Shown piece after piece: positions 7,475-16,442 of a stretch of DNA of 64,000 nucleotides; the first letter of the stretch is position 1; every line of letters starts with the position of its first letter. The stretch comes from Flavobacterium sp. 102 (lineage in GTDB: Bacteria; Bacteroidota; Bacteroidia; Flavobacteriales; Flavobacteriaceae). The DNA is taken from the NCBI RefSeq assembly GCF_003634615.1, contig NZ_RBKX01000001.1, positions 2,542,001 to 2,606,000 of the forward strand. The letters are read 5' to 3'. Position numbers and translations under genes: made by a program. The notes under the pieces were generated by a model that saw nothing but the letters and a program-made list of their open reading frames with translations, was not told where the DNA came from and made no database searches.

Positions 7475-8124
7475 AAAAACAACTAATTGCCTTTGCTATA
7501 TTATTCATTTCATTGAATGTTTATTCGCAAGAAAAACCATTTTGGAATGAAATAAAAACCTTCAGAACGCAAGACAGTATCCAGAAACCGCAAGACGGAA
7601 TGATTTTGTTTATTGGTAGTTCTTCCTTTAGATTATGGAAATCGGCTAAGGAAGATTTTCACAATGAAACTATTGTAAATCGCGCTTTTGGTGGTGCAAC
7701 ACTTGAGGATTTGATTTATTGGCAAAATGATATCGTATTGAAGTACAAGCCTAAAAAGATATTTATTTATTGTGGTGAAAATGACATTGCCAGCTCAGAA
7801 AAAGTTACGCCCGAAATAGTTTTAGATAGATATAAAGCATTACATACTACTTTAAGAAATCAATTCCCGGAAATAACAATCGTATTTGTCTCGATAAAGC
7901 CTTGTATTTTAAGATGGGCAATGAAAGATCGAATGATGGCTGCCAATGCCTTAATCAGTGCGTATTTAAAACAAGACTCTAATGCAGTTTTTGTCAATAT
8001 TTGGGACAAAATGTTGGAAAATGATGAGCCGATGAAAGACATCTTTATTCAAGACAATTTGCATATGAATTCAAAAGGCTATGCTATTTGGCACAAAGAG
8101 TTGGAGCCATTGGTAAACGAATAA
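7471..8124 (+). CDS. Secreted SGNH/GDSL-type esterase
   Basis: A 217-residue protein with a signal peptide (about residues 1-19, ending near VYSQ). Block I is 'LFIGSSSFRLW' (the nucleophile serine is in G-S-S rather than G-D-S), block III is 'YCGENDIAS', and block V is 'DNLHMNSKGYAIW' with the catalytic Asp and His. It belongs to the PAF-acetylhydrolase-like SGNH group, which acts on ester or acetyl groups of lipids and sugars in the periplasm. It is coupled to the upstream HAD gene by a 4-nt overlap. Confidence 0.85.
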   Translation: MKKQLIAFAILFISLNVYSQEKPFWNEIKTFRTQDSIQKPQDGMILFIGSSSFRLWKSAKEDFHNETIVNRAFGGATLEDLIYWQNDIVLKYKPKKIFIYCGENDIASSEKVTPEIVLDRYKALHTTLRNQFPEITIVFVSIKPCILRWAMKDRMMAANALISAYLKQDSNAVFVNIWDKMLENDEPMKDIFIQDNLHMNSKGYAIWHKELEPLVNE

Positions 8125-8146
8125 GACAATTACTTTATTTCATAAA

Positions 8147-8170
8147 AAAAGCCAGTTTTCACTGGCTTTT
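8147..8170. terminator. Intrinsic terminator
   Basis: AAAAGCCAGT-TTTC-ACTGGCTTTT is a perfect hairpin between the SGNH gene (+) and a small lipoprotein gene (-). It can serve both directions. Confidence 0.8.
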
Positions 8171-8193
8171 ACTTTTTTGTATGGTAGAAGAGC

Positions 8194-8421
8194 TTATTTC
8201 TTGATTTCTACATCAACGTCTTTACTATCAACATCGACGCCATCACCATTAATCTTTACTGAAGTACCATCTTCTTTTTCTTGAACAGTATCTTTTACGA
8301 TTACAGTTTCTTTTTCAATAGTGTTAGTTTCAATTGTTTCTGTTGTTTTTTCTTCTTTTTTATCACAAGACATTACCAACACCATCGACAACATACTTAG
8401 GCAAATACCAATATTTTTCAT
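8194..8421 (-). CDS. Small lipoprotein, acidic/valine-rich
   Basis: A 75-residue protein with a lipobox LVMSC, with the Cys at residue 19. The mature part is short, charged and rich in Glu, Thr, Val and Asp ('KINGDGVDVDSKDVDVEIKK'), with no known domain. It is likely an outer-membrane or periplasm-facing lipoprotein. Similar short lipoproteins are common in Flavobacterium. It is monocistronic. The function is unknown. Confidence 0.7.
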   Translation of the reverse strand: MKNIGICLSMLSMVLVMSCDKKEEKTTETIETNTIEKETVIVKDTVQEKEDGTSVKINGDGVDVDSKDVDVEIKK

Positions 8422-8505
8422 AAAATAATTTTTAAGTTATTTGGAAAGATAGGTAATAAATACCAGTTAAACTATTTAATATCAATCAATTTACTTTTTC
8501 GGATA

Positions 8506-9792
8506 TTAACCGACAGCTACTTTGTAAGTTCTTAAACATTTTTCTCTGGCTTCTTTGTGGTCAACAATGGGTTGCGGATACTCAAGCGAGTTTAATTCAG
8601 GAATCCATTTTTTAATGTAAACCAAGTCTTTGTCAAACTTCTTGATTTGTTCTGTTGGATTAAAAATTCTGAAGTAAGGAGCAGCATCTACACCACTTCC
8701 TGCTGCCCATTGCCAATTTCCCACATTACTGGCTTGTTCATAGTCTAAAAGTTTTTGAGCAAAATAAGTTTCACCCCAACGCCAGTCAATTAATAAATGT
8801 TTACATAAAAAACTAGCGACAATCATTCGAACTCGATTGTGCATGTGACCTGTAGCATTTAATTCTCGCATTCCGGCATCTACAAAAGGATAACCGGTTT
8901 TGCCTTCGCACCATTTTTGGAACAAAGCTTCGTTGTTACTCCATTGTATTTCGTCGTATTTAGCCTTGAAACTCTTATTTACCGTATGGGGAAAATGCCA
9001 AAGAATTTGCATAAAAAACTCACGCCAAATCAATTCTTTTAAAAAGGTTTCGTTGTTACTTTCCAAAGCTTTTGCGACCATTTTTCGTATAGAAACTGCG
9101 CCAAAACGGAGATAGATTCCCAAATAAGATGTCTTATTCAACGCCGGGAAATTACGTGTAGCTTCATAATTATCAATCAACGAATCCGAAATGTCATAAG
9201 GTGTAACGCTTAAATTTGACTCAACAAATCCAATAGCTGACAAACTCAAAAAAGGATAGGAGTGAAGCGTTATTTTATCTAAATAATCTTCTGAATTGTA
9301 GCTGGCTAATTGTGTCTTTTTAAAGCGTTCTTTCCATTTGTTGGAATACGGCGTATAGACTACATAAGGTGTTCCGTCGTCTTTCACCACTTCGCTTTTC
9401 TCGAAAATGACTTGGTCTTTACTTGTTTTAAATTCGATGTTGTACTCTTTGAATAAATAGTATAATTCTAAGTCACGCTTTCGGGCGTAAGGTTCGTAAT
9501 CGTGATTGGTGTAAACCGATGTGATTTCGTTTTCGGTTAATATCTTGTTGTAAACTTCAAATGGATCACCATAAAATACTGCCAATGATTTGCCAAGTTT
9601 ATTTAATTGATTTTGAATTTTAACCAATTGTTGGTGAATAAAAGTCACACGCGAATCATCATTAGAGAGTTGAGAAAGAATATTTTCATCAAAAATAAAA
9701 ATAGGTAATACTTCTTCACCACTTTGCAGTGCATGAAAAAGGCCTACATTGTCTTCTAATCTTAAATCGCGTCTAAACCAAAAAATGTTCAT
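8506..9792 (-). CDS. phrB: Deoxyribodipyrimidine photolyase / cryptochrome family
   Basis: A 428-residue class I photolyase. The N-terminal alpha/beta domain starts 'NIFWFRRDLRLEDNVGL'. The FAD-binding half contains 'LIWREFFMQILWHFP', 'KTGYPFVDAGMRELNATG', 'HNRVRMIVASFLCKHL' and 'NWQWAAGSG'. These include the Trp residues of the electron-transfer chain and the Asn next to FAD N5, as in CPD photolyases. The length is normal (420-470). The enzyme repairs UV cyclobutane dimers using blue light. It is followed upstream on the same strand by an SDR and an SRPBCC gene, a grouping that recurs with photolyases. Confidence 0.92.
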   Translation of the reverse strand: MNIFWFRRDLRLEDNVGLFHALQSGEEVLPIFIFDENILSQLSNDDSRVTFIHQQLVKIQNQLNKLGKSLAVFYGDPFEVYNKILTENEITSVYTNHDYEPYARKRDLELYYLFKEYNIEFKTSKDQVIFEKSEVVKDDGTPYVVYTPYSNKWKERFKKTQLASYNSEDYLDKITLHSYPFLSLSAIGFVESNLSVTPYDISDSLIDNYEATRNFPALNKTSYLGIYLRFGAVSIRKMVAKALESNNETFLKELIWREFFMQILWHFPHTVNKSFKAKYDEIQWSNNEALFQKWCEGKTGYPFVDAGMRELNATGHMHNRVRMIVASFLCKHLLIDWRWGETYFAQKLLDYEQASNVGNWQWAAGSGVDAAPYFRIFNPTEQIKKFDKDLVYIKKWIPELNSLEYPQPIVDHKEAREKCLRTYKVAVG

Positions 9793-9801
9793 ATTGTAAA
9801 T

Positions 9802-10500
9802 TTAGGCATTTACCAATAAAGTAGACATTCCACCATCAACATGGAGAATTTGCCCGGAAATCCAACTGCTTTTGTCACCTAAAAGAAAACCGGCCATTTG
9901 TGCCATATCTTCAGTAGTACCAACGCGTTTTAAAGGATGACGTTGTGCTGATTTTTCTCTTTTCTCATCATTACTCAAAAACTTTTCTGCTAATGGTGTA
10001 TCGGTTAAAGAAGGTGCAATAACATTCACTCTGATTTTAGGAGCATATTCTGCAGCTAAGGCTTTGGCAAAACCTTCAATGGCTCCTTTTGAAGCTGCAA
10101 CACTGGTGTGAAAAGGCATTCCCATAGTGGCTGCAACTGAACTAAATAATACAATGCTGGACTGTTCTGCAATGGTCAGATTGGGTAAAACGGATTGGAT
10201 TACCTTTACCAAACTGATAAAATTGATTTGTAAATCACTTTCAAAAGATTCCGGCTTTAAGCCACGAAACGGTCGTAAATTAATGCTTCCCGGGCAATAG
10301 ACCAAACCATGAATGACTTCGGGTAATTGTGAAACATCTAAAGTATCAGTTGTTGCATCAAACGGGATATGAGTTACATTCATATCTGAAATTGCTTCAT
10401 TAGTTCTTGATGCTATGTAGATTCTATTTTCGTATTGTAATTCTTTGGCAATGGCTAAACCAATTCCATAGGAACCACCAATTAATAATATATTTTTCAT
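9802..10500 (-). CDS. SDR family protein lacking the catalytic tyrosine
   Basis: A Rossmann-fold short-chain dehydrogenase/reductase of about 232 residues. It has the cofactor loop GGSYGIG near the N-terminus and a complete fold ending 'SGQILHVDGGMSTLL'. The active-site serine stretch 'IVLFSSVAA' is present. The usual Y-x-x-x-K reads V-A-A-S-K, so the catalytic Tyr is replaced by Val; 'FHTSVAASKGAIEG' is typical of a divergent SDR group. The start at 10500 is chosen by homology (MKNILLIGG). The gene lies between photolyase and SRPBCC genes, so it may work in a light-linked pathway. Confidence 0.85.
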   Translation of the reverse strand: MKNILLIGGSYGIGLAIAKELQYENRIYIASRTNEAISDMNVTHIPFDATTDTLDVSQLPEVIHGLVYCPGSINLRPFRGLKPESFESDLQINFISLVKVIQSVLPNLTIAEQSSIVLFSSVAATMGMPFHTSVAASKGAIEGFAKALAAEYAPKIRVNVIAPSLTDTPLAEKFLSNDEKREKSAQRHPLKRVGTTEDMAQMAGFLLGDKSSWISGQILHVDGGMSTLLVNA

Positions 10501-10501
10501 G

Positions 10502-10972
10502 TTATTCTGTTTTATATTCTCCAAATAGTTCAATTAATTTTTCTCTGCGATAATCAAAGATTTCTGTGAGTTTTGGTTTTACTAAAAAGGGGTGAACCAT
10601 TTGACCTAAAATTCCCATAGGCACTTTGTAATCGACAATATCTTCCATCTCAACACCGCCGGGAATTTCTTTTAAGAAGTGTTTATGGTGCCAAAGCGCA
10701 TAAGGGCCAAAACGTTGTTCATCAACAAAATACTTTTTATCCATTACATGCGTAATTTCAGTAACCCATTTCATTGGAATGCCCAAAACCGGTGTTACTA
10801 TGTACTGTATAATTTGCCCTGAAAACATTGGTTTTTCATCCCCGGAAAGTGTTTTGAATCCCATATAATCCGGGGTGATGGTCTTTAAATTTTTTGGATT
10901 GGACAAAAATTCCCAAGCTTCTTCAATTGTTATTGGCAAGTTTTGTTTCGTGTGTAAAGTATAAATTTTCAT
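10502..10972 (-). CDS. SRPBCC (START-like) ligand-binding protein
   Basis: A 156-residue soluble protein that starts 'YTLHTKQNLPITIEEAWEFL', followed by 'NPKNLKTITPDYMGF'. It ends in the beta-strand/helix pattern of the SRPBCC superfamily ('HHKHFLKEIPGGVEMEDIVDY'). Such proteins form a hydrophobic pocket. The ligand is unknown. It is the first gene of the SRPBCC-SDR-photolyase unit and is separated from the SDR start by 1 nt. Confidence 0.85.
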   Translation of the reverse strand: MKIYTLHTKQNLPITIEEAWEFLSNPKNLKTITPDYMGFKTLSGDEKPMFSGQIIQYIVTPVLGIPMKWVTEITHVMDKKYFVDEQRFGPYALWHHKHFLKEIPGGVEMEDIVDYKVPMGILGQMVHPFLVKPKLTEIFDYRREKLIELFGEYKTE

Positions 10973-11078
10973 TACAAATTTCTTGTAAAGATATGAATTG
11001 TTTAATTAAATCGTAAAAACATTAAACAATATTATTTTGATTTAAGTTTATATTAACATTTGAAAGCCTAACAATTTG

Positions 11079-11086
11079 TAATTTTG
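11079..11086 (+). promoter_or_regulatory. Predicted -7 element of DUF2911 gene
   Basis: TAATTTTG matches TAnnTTTG and lies 20 nt before the start codon. A TTTG at 11059-11062 is 16 nt upstream, slightly short for the -33 box. Confidence 0.45.
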
Positions 11087-11106
11087 AACAAACTAAAATA
11101 AACATT

Positions 11107-11958
11107 ATGAGAAAAATTATTTTTATGCTGGCTATATTGATTGCCAATTTTACGATTGAAGCTCAAGTAAAAACACCGGCACCAAGTCCGAAATCAACAG
11201 TAAATCAAGCGGTTGGTTTAACCGATGTAACGGTTGAATATTCGCGTCCGAGCGCAAAAGGCAGAGCCGTTTTTGGTGATTTAGTTCCTTTTGGTAAACT
11301 ATGGAGAACCGGAGCAAACCAAAATTCAATGGTTACTTTCAGTGAAGATGTGGTAATCAAAGGTGCTACGTTGAAAAAAGGAAAGTATGCTATTTTCACT
11401 ACTCCTAAAGCAGACATGTGGGAAGTAATTTTCTACACTGATACTGAAAATTGGGGAACACCGGAAAACTGGGATGAAAACAAAGTTGCTTACAAAACCA
11501 ATGTTGACCCAATTGCTTTAGGCAATAATGTTGAAACCTTCACTATTGCAATTAATAACTTGACTAATGACAGTGCGACTTTAGATATTTCATGGGAGAA
11601 GACTTTAGTTTCTGTTAAGTTTGAAGTGCCAACACAAAAGGCTGCTTTAGCAAGTATTAATAAAGTATTGGCCGGTCCAACCGCTGGAGATTATTTTTCA
11701 TCAGCACAATATTTTTATCAATCTGAAGGCGATTTGAATAAAGCTTTAGAATATGTGAATAAAGCTATTTCAATGGCAAAAGCTGACAATGTTCCATTTT
11801 GGCATTTGAGATTAAAATCTTTAATCCAAGCTAAACTAGGTAATAAGTCAGGTGCTATTGAAACAGCAAGATTGTCATTGGCCGGTGCTGAAAAAGAGAA
11901 TAATGGTGACTATGTTAAAATGAATAACGACAGTATTAAAGAATGGAGTAAAAAATAA
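11107..11958 (+). CDS. DUF2911 domain-containing secreted protein
   Basis: A 283-residue protein with a signal peptide (about 1-20, ending EAQ). The DUF2911 domain spans about residues 22-170: 'VTVEYSRPSAKGRAVFG', 'PFGKLWRTGANQNS', 'GKYAIFTTP' and 'WGTPENWDENK'. The C-terminal third looks like one or two TPR-type helical hairpins ('SEGDLNKALEYVNKAISMA'). The domain is common in secreted Bacteroidota proteins and has no known activity. It is monocistronic, with its own promoter and terminator. Confidence 0.88.
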   Translation: MRKIIFMLAILIANFTIEAQVKTPAPSPKSTVNQAVGLTDVTVEYSRPSAKGRAVFGDLVPFGKLWRTGANQNSMVTFSEDVVIKGATLKKGKYAIFTTPKADMWEVIFYTDTENWGTPENWDENKVAYKTNVDPIALGNNVETFTIAINNLTNDSATLDISWEKTLVSVKFEVPTQKAALASINKVLAGPTAGDYFSSAQYFYQSEGDLNKALEYVNKAISMAKADNVPFWHLRLKSLIQAKLGNKSGAIETARLSLAGAEKENNGDYVKMNNDSIKEWSKK

Positions 11959-11976
11959 TTACTTCTATCTGATAAA

Positions 11977-12009
11977 AAAACCACGAATTCAATTTGAGTT
12001 CGTGGTTTT
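11977..12009. terminator. Bidirectional terminator
   Basis: AAAACCACGAA and TTCGTGGTTTT form an 11-bp stem between two convergent genes. The distal arm reaches the stop codon of the symporter gene. Confidence 0.8.
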
Positions 12010-12010
12010 T

Positions 12011-13732
12011 TTATGCCATAACTTTTTGTTTCCCTTTTACACCCAATTGCATTATTATCGATAGTACGACTGTTAAAGAAGCACCAATAAAGTTCAACCA
12101 CAAATAGCCCAATTTTTCTTGTCCGTTCGGGTAAATGTGAATAGCGTAATAGTAGATGAAGAAAATGGTAGTCTGACTGATTACAGCGCTGTAAAAGATG
12201 GCATTAGCTTTGACAAATTTGATATAGAATCCTACTAAGAAAACACCCAAAACGGTTCCGTAAAATATAGAACCTACGATATTAACCAATTGGATTAAGT
12301 TTTCAAACAATGTTCCCACGCAAGCAAACAGAATGGCAATAACACCCCAAAGTAAAGTGAAGGCTTTAGTAGCATTTACAAAATGTTTCTCTGATTTTTC
12401 ACCTTTGATATTTCGCTTGTAAATATCTATTGCCGTGGTGGAAGCCAAAGCCGTTAATCCGGAAGCGGAAGATGACATAGCCGCCGATAGAATTACTGCT
12501 AACAAAAGCCCAATCAATCCGGAAGGCAAATAGTTTAAAATAAAGTAGATAAACACATAATCTTTATCGTTGGTTTCGGCTTTGCTATCGACTTTGGCGA
12601 TAATTTCTTTGGCTTGATCGTGTAAGTCTTTTTCTTTCCCCGAAAGCGAAATCAGTTTTTGACGAAGAATAGGATTGTCAAAATTTTGATTCAAATGGTC
12701 AATATATAATAAGTTGTATTCCTTTTTTTCCTCGGATAATTGTGCTAATTGAGTTTCAAGTGAATTGTATTGTTCCGCATAAGCAGATTTTTCCACCGCA
12801 TCTCGATTAACAGGATTGAAATGCAACGGCACCGGATTGAATTGGAAAAACACAAATACCATCACGCCTGTCAATAAAATAAAAAATTGCATTGGCACTT
12901 TTAAAAAGCCGTTCATGATTAATCCCATTTGGCTTTCTCTATCTGATTTACCGGACAAATAGCGCCCAACTTGTGATTGGTCAGTTCCAAAGTAGGAAAG
13001 CATCAAGAAGAAACCACCGGTAATTCCACTCCAAAACGTATAGCGGTTTTCGGGATCAACGGAGAAATCAAGAATGTTCATTTTGTCATTGGCACCGGCA
13101 ATATGCATGGCATTAGAAAACGTCATGTCATTGGGTAACAAATGCAAAATCAAGAAAAACGTGATAAACATACCCGTCATGATGATAAACATCTGTTGCT
13201 TTTGGGTTACGTTTACAGCTTTGGTTCCACCGGCAAATGTGTAAATGATTACCAATATTCCAATGATAACATTGAGCAAAGTCAAATTCCAACCTAAAAT
13301 AGAGGACAAAATAATCGCCGGTGCATAAATGGTCAGTCCGGTTCCTAATCCTCGTTGGATTAAAAACAAAATGGCTGTAAACGACCGTGTTTTTAAATCG
13401 AAACGTTGTTCTAAATATTCATAAGCTGTAAAGACTTTTAATCGGTGATAAATTGGGATAAAGGTCATCGAAATTACCACCATCGCTATTGGTAAACCAA
13501 AATAAAACTGCACAAATCCCATTCCGTCATGATAGGCTTGTCCCGGTGTGGAAAGGAAAGTAATCGCACTGGCTTGTGTTGCCATAACCGATAAACCGAC
13601 TGTCCACCATGGCGTTTCTTTGTTTCCTAAGATATAATCTTCAACGTTTTTGCTTCCTTTGGTTTTGTATACACCATAAGAAACTATAAAAAGCAGTGTA
13701 ACCGATAAAATTATCCAGTCGAGTTGTTGCAT
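12011..13732 (-). CDS. Sodium:solute symporter (SSS family)
   Basis: A 573-residue transporter with about 13 membrane helices. The SSS pattern is seen in 'NKETPWWTVGLSVMATQASAITFLS' (read in two parts: W-W-x-V-G, then A-x-Q-A-S-A) and in 'GLTALASTTAIDIYK'. A charged coiled-coil-like loop of about 80 residues (around 315-395) sits between helices and is longer than in characterised members. The substrate is unknown; sialic acid-, sugar- or acid-type substrates are all possible. A 35-aa membrane peptide ends 1 nt upstream, and the peptide in turn starts 1 nt after a PIG-L deacetylase gene. The three form a tight operon that may use a deacetylated sugar product. Confidence 0.88.
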   Translation of the reverse strand: MQQLDWIILSVTLLFIVSYGVYKTKGSKNVEDYILGNKETPWWTVGLSVMATQASAITFLSTPGQAYHDGMGFVQFYFGLPIAMVVISMTFIPIYHRLKVFTAYEYLEQRFDLKTRSFTAILFLIQRGLGTGLTIYAPAIILSSILGWNLTLLNVIIGILVIIYTFAGGTKAVNVTQKQQMFIIMTGMFITFFLILHLLPNDMTFSNAMHIAGANDKMNILDFSVDPENRYTFWSGITGGFFLMLSYFGTDQSQVGRYLSGKSDRESQMGLIMNGFLKVPMQFFILLTGVMVFVFFQFNPVPLHFNPVNRDAVEKSAYAEQYNSLETQLAQLSEEKKEYNLLYIDHLNQNFDNPILRQKLISLSGKEKDLHDQAKEIIAKVDSKAETNDKDYVFIYFILNYLPSGLIGLLLAVILSAAMSSSASGLTALASTTAIDIYKRNIKGEKSEKHFVNATKAFTLLWGVIAILFACVGTLFENLIQLVNIVGSIFYGTVLGVFLVGFYIKFVKANAIFYSAVISQTTIFFIYYYAIHIYPNGQEKLGYLWLNFIGASLTVVLSIIMQLGVKGKQKVMA

Positions 13733-13733
13733 A

Positions 13734-13841
13734 TTAGAAGAATAATTGCATTAATAAGAAGAAGATTAAAATATAAATAGCATTAGCAATTAAAACCCAA
13801 CTATAGCTATTCTTCCAAGATGATTTTTTTTCTGTTCCCAT
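13734..13841 (-). CDS. 35-aa single-span membrane peptide coupled to the symporter
   Basis: A small gene not covered by usual length cut-offs. Its sequence begins MGTEKKSSWKNSYSWVL and ends in one hydrophobic helix (about residues 15-35) rich in Ile, Leu and Phe, stopping right after it. It starts 1 nt past the PIG-L stop and stops 1 nt before the symporter start. That exact fit on both sides makes it very likely to be translated. Small partner subunits are known for other SSS-type carriers (for example the YhdT/DUF997 and DUF4212 types), but those have more helices. A role as an accessory or stabilising subunit is an inference. Confidence 0.7.
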   Translation of the reverse strand: MGTEKKSSWKNSYSWVLIANAIYILIFFLLMQLFF

Positions 13842-13842
13842 A

Positions 13843-16347
13843 TTATTTTCCAATAGCTATCATGTTTGCTAATAATCTAAAAGCGCCTGAAACGCCTTCG
13901 GGCAATTCTCTGAAGAAACTCAATCCGGTATAAATGTAATTTCCTTTACCGTATTTGGCCACTAATAAAGCGCCATTTTTAGGTTTTTCTCCTTTGTCAT
14001 TCGCGGAAATAATAGGCGTGAAGTTGGCATCCCATTCACTTGGATAATACAAACCTTGTTCTTGTTTCCAACCTTTGAAATCTTCGGCAGTGATTTTGTT
14101 CGGGTAATTTAAAACGGAATGATTTGGTGCTAGAAATCGAACTTCGGCATCTTCTTCAGTCACTCGGTCGCGGGATATTTTTAGAGAATAAGGCGCCATT
14201 TGTTTGGTAACCAAATCGTCTAAAGTATTGTATTGTACAATCATGGTTTTTCCGTTTTTTACAAAATCCAATAAGATGTTTTGCTTGTACGCCAAAGTAT
14301 TTACGACATTGTAAGCTCTGATTCCGGTCATAACAACGTCAAATTCTTGTAACTTTTCTGTAGAAATATCTTCCGGTTTTAGGATTTGGACTTCGTAGCC
14401 CATTTGCGCTAAGCTTTTTGGTACTTCATCTCCGGCGCCCATGATATAGGCGATTTTTTCATTCTTGGTTTTAATTTTTAAGCGAATGCCTTTGGCTTCA
14501 GCCGATTTTAAAACCATTTGCTTGTAAATATGTGAATAGTTGATGTCGATTTTTTCTTTGTCGAAGGTTTGTCCGTTAACGGTTACTATACTTTTAATGT
14601 CAATCTCGCTGGCTTCTTCTGACGGAGAAACGGTGAAGACGGCCAAAACTTCTTGCCCTTTTTTGTCAATGGCAAACGGAATTTCAGTTGGTGAAACTTT
14701 CCAATCTTGTGGCAAATCCAATTTTACATTTCCCGTTAAACTGTCTTTTCCGGCTTTGACTTTAACCGTTATCGTTTTGCTTCGGTTGTTGTTGAAAATA
14801 TACACTTTCTCCGCAATGGAAGAGGTTGCAACCGGAACTATATCTAAAGGTTGGTAAACTTCTCCTTTGACATCATCATTGTATTTGTATATCACATAGC
14901 GTTCGAAAGAAATCTCAACACCATTTACTTCGATCCAAAAACCAACTTTTACCCGACGTAATACATCGGGAATGCCAATGTTTTCTTGGTTGTCTACTCG
15001 ATACATTCCATTGGACCCGTTTTGGTTTAACCAATAAGCGTTAGTGAAATCAAAGTCATTCGGCAGTTGTAAAGTGTTCGTTACAGTATGAGGAATGTTG
15101 TTTTTTAAAGCAATAGTGTTGTTTTGCCCATCACTCATATAAACCGGTACAGCACCAATTCCCTTTAAATTCATAGGAATGTCACTTCGGTTGATTACTT
15201 CAATTTTAATTTTTAAAGGACTTCCCGGTGTGATCTCTTGTGTGTCGGCAACAGCTTCTAAATACAAACCGGCACAAGCAGCGATGATTTTTTTTATCTC
15301 TTCGGATTTGATGGTTTTCCAATGTTTGTCTTCCAAATTTTGGATTAAAGCATAAGCTTTCAGCAATTCGGGAATACTTGCCGATGGATTTTTGAAATCG
15401 AAGTTCTTTTCAACATTCGATAAGATGTCACCAATTGCTTTTCCGCCTTGAATTCTATTCCAAGTCGTGTCGATTCCCTCGAATAGATTGGTTTTGTCTT
15501 TAGGCATATCGCCTTTTAAAAATTCGAGATATTCTTCTTCTTCACCACGAGAACCGGTTGAACCAAAACCTTGCGATTGATGACTACTTCTGCTTAGCGC
15601 AGCTATTTCCTGATTGGATTTACCAACGGATTGGTAATAAGTACCGATTTTGAGATTAACCAAATTGGTTTTATCGGCCGCTTCAAACTTCTCCCGACTT
15701 CCATAAAACCACCACGATGTGTTGAAAAATAATCGTTTCGGTTGCCAAGTGCTGACAAATTCTAATTGATTTGGATAAGTTTTTGTATTATTCACTTGGT
15801 CAAAAGCTTCGATGCTCAACATAGCAGAGGCCGTATGATGACCATGTGTTGTTCCGGGAGAACGATGGTCAAAACGGTTGATAATGACATCGGGTTGGAA
15901 TTTCCGTATCGCCCATATCACATCGCTTAGTACTTGGTCTTTGTCCCAAATTTTTAAGGTTTCTTCAGGGTTTTTAGAAAAACCAAAATCATTGGCGCGG
16001 GTAAAGAATTGTTCGCCACCATCAATTTTTCTGGCCTCAATTAATTCTTGTGTTCTGATTACGCCTAACAATTCTCTTAGTTCAGGACCAATAAGATTCT
16101 GTCCGCCATCGCCACGGGTCAAAGATAAATAGCCTGTTCTGGCTTTTTTGTCATTGGATAAATAAGAAATCAAACGCGTATTTTCATCATCAGGATGCGC
16201 AGCGATGTAAAGCACTGATCCTAAAAAATTAAGCTTTTGAATTTGATTATAAATTTCAACCGCATTAGGTTTTGCGGGTTTTTGAGCCAATAGAGATTGA
16301 CAAGTAAGGAGTAAAAAGGCAATGAATAAGGAGTAAAGCTTTTGCAT
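13843..16347 (-). CDS. Large secreted PIG-L family deacetylase
   Basis: An 834-residue protein with a signal peptide (about 1-21). The PIG-L/LmbE fold covers about residues 40-280. It has the zinc and catalytic motif AHPDDEN (H51, D53, D54) and a later 'HGHHTAS' providing the third metal ligand. The remaining two-thirds contains beta-rich Ig-like segments (about 370-610) and a C-terminal Rossmann-like, GATase-type domain starting near 'KIAYIMGAGDEVPKSL'. PIG-L enzymes remove acetyl groups from GlcNAc-type sugars. Together with the downstream peptide and symporter this suggests processing and uptake of an amino-sugar conjugate; the actual substrate is unknown. Confidence 0.88.
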   Translation of the reverse strand: MQKLYSLFIAFLLLTCQSLLAQKPAKPNAVEIYNQIQKLNFLGSVLYIAAHPDDENTRLISYLSNDKKARTGYLSLTRGDGGQNLIGPELRELLGVIRTQELIEARKIDGGEQFFTRANDFGFSKNPEETLKIWDKDQVLSDVIWAIRKFQPDVIINRFDHRSPGTTHGHHTASAMLSIEAFDQVNNTKTYPNQLEFVSTWQPKRLFFNTSWWFYGSREKFEAADKTNLVNLKIGTYYQSVGKSNQEIAALSRSSHQSQGFGSTGSRGEEEEYLEFLKGDMPKDKTNLFEGIDTTWNRIQGGKAIGDILSNVEKNFDFKNPSASIPELLKAYALIQNLEDKHWKTIKSEEIKKIIAACAGLYLEAVADTQEITPGSPLKIKIEVINRSDIPMNLKGIGAVPVYMSDGQNNTIALKNNIPHTVTNTLQLPNDFDFTNAYWLNQNGSNGMYRVDNQENIGIPDVLRRVKVGFWIEVNGVEISFERYVIYKYNDDVKGEVYQPLDIVPVATSSIAEKVYIFNNNRSKTITVKVKAGKDSLTGNVKLDLPQDWKVSPTEIPFAIDKKGQEVLAVFTVSPSEEASEIDIKSIVTVNGQTFDKEKIDINYSHIYKQMVLKSAEAKGIRLKIKTKNEKIAYIMGAGDEVPKSLAQMGYEVQILKPEDISTEKLQEFDVVMTGIRAYNVVNTLAYKQNILLDFVKNGKTMIVQYNTLDDLVTKQMAPYSLKISRDRVTEEDAEVRFLAPNHSVLNYPNKITAEDFKGWKQEQGLYYPSEWDANFTPIISANDKGEKPKNGALLVAKYGKGNYIYTGLSFFRELPEGVSGAFRLLANMIAIGK

Positions 16348-16442
16348 TGGTTTGACTTTATGGCAATAGCTTCAAATATAAACATTAAATAAAAAGCAGC
16401 GTTTTATTTAATTTGTTTTTAACAAATAGGTAAAAAAAGGGA

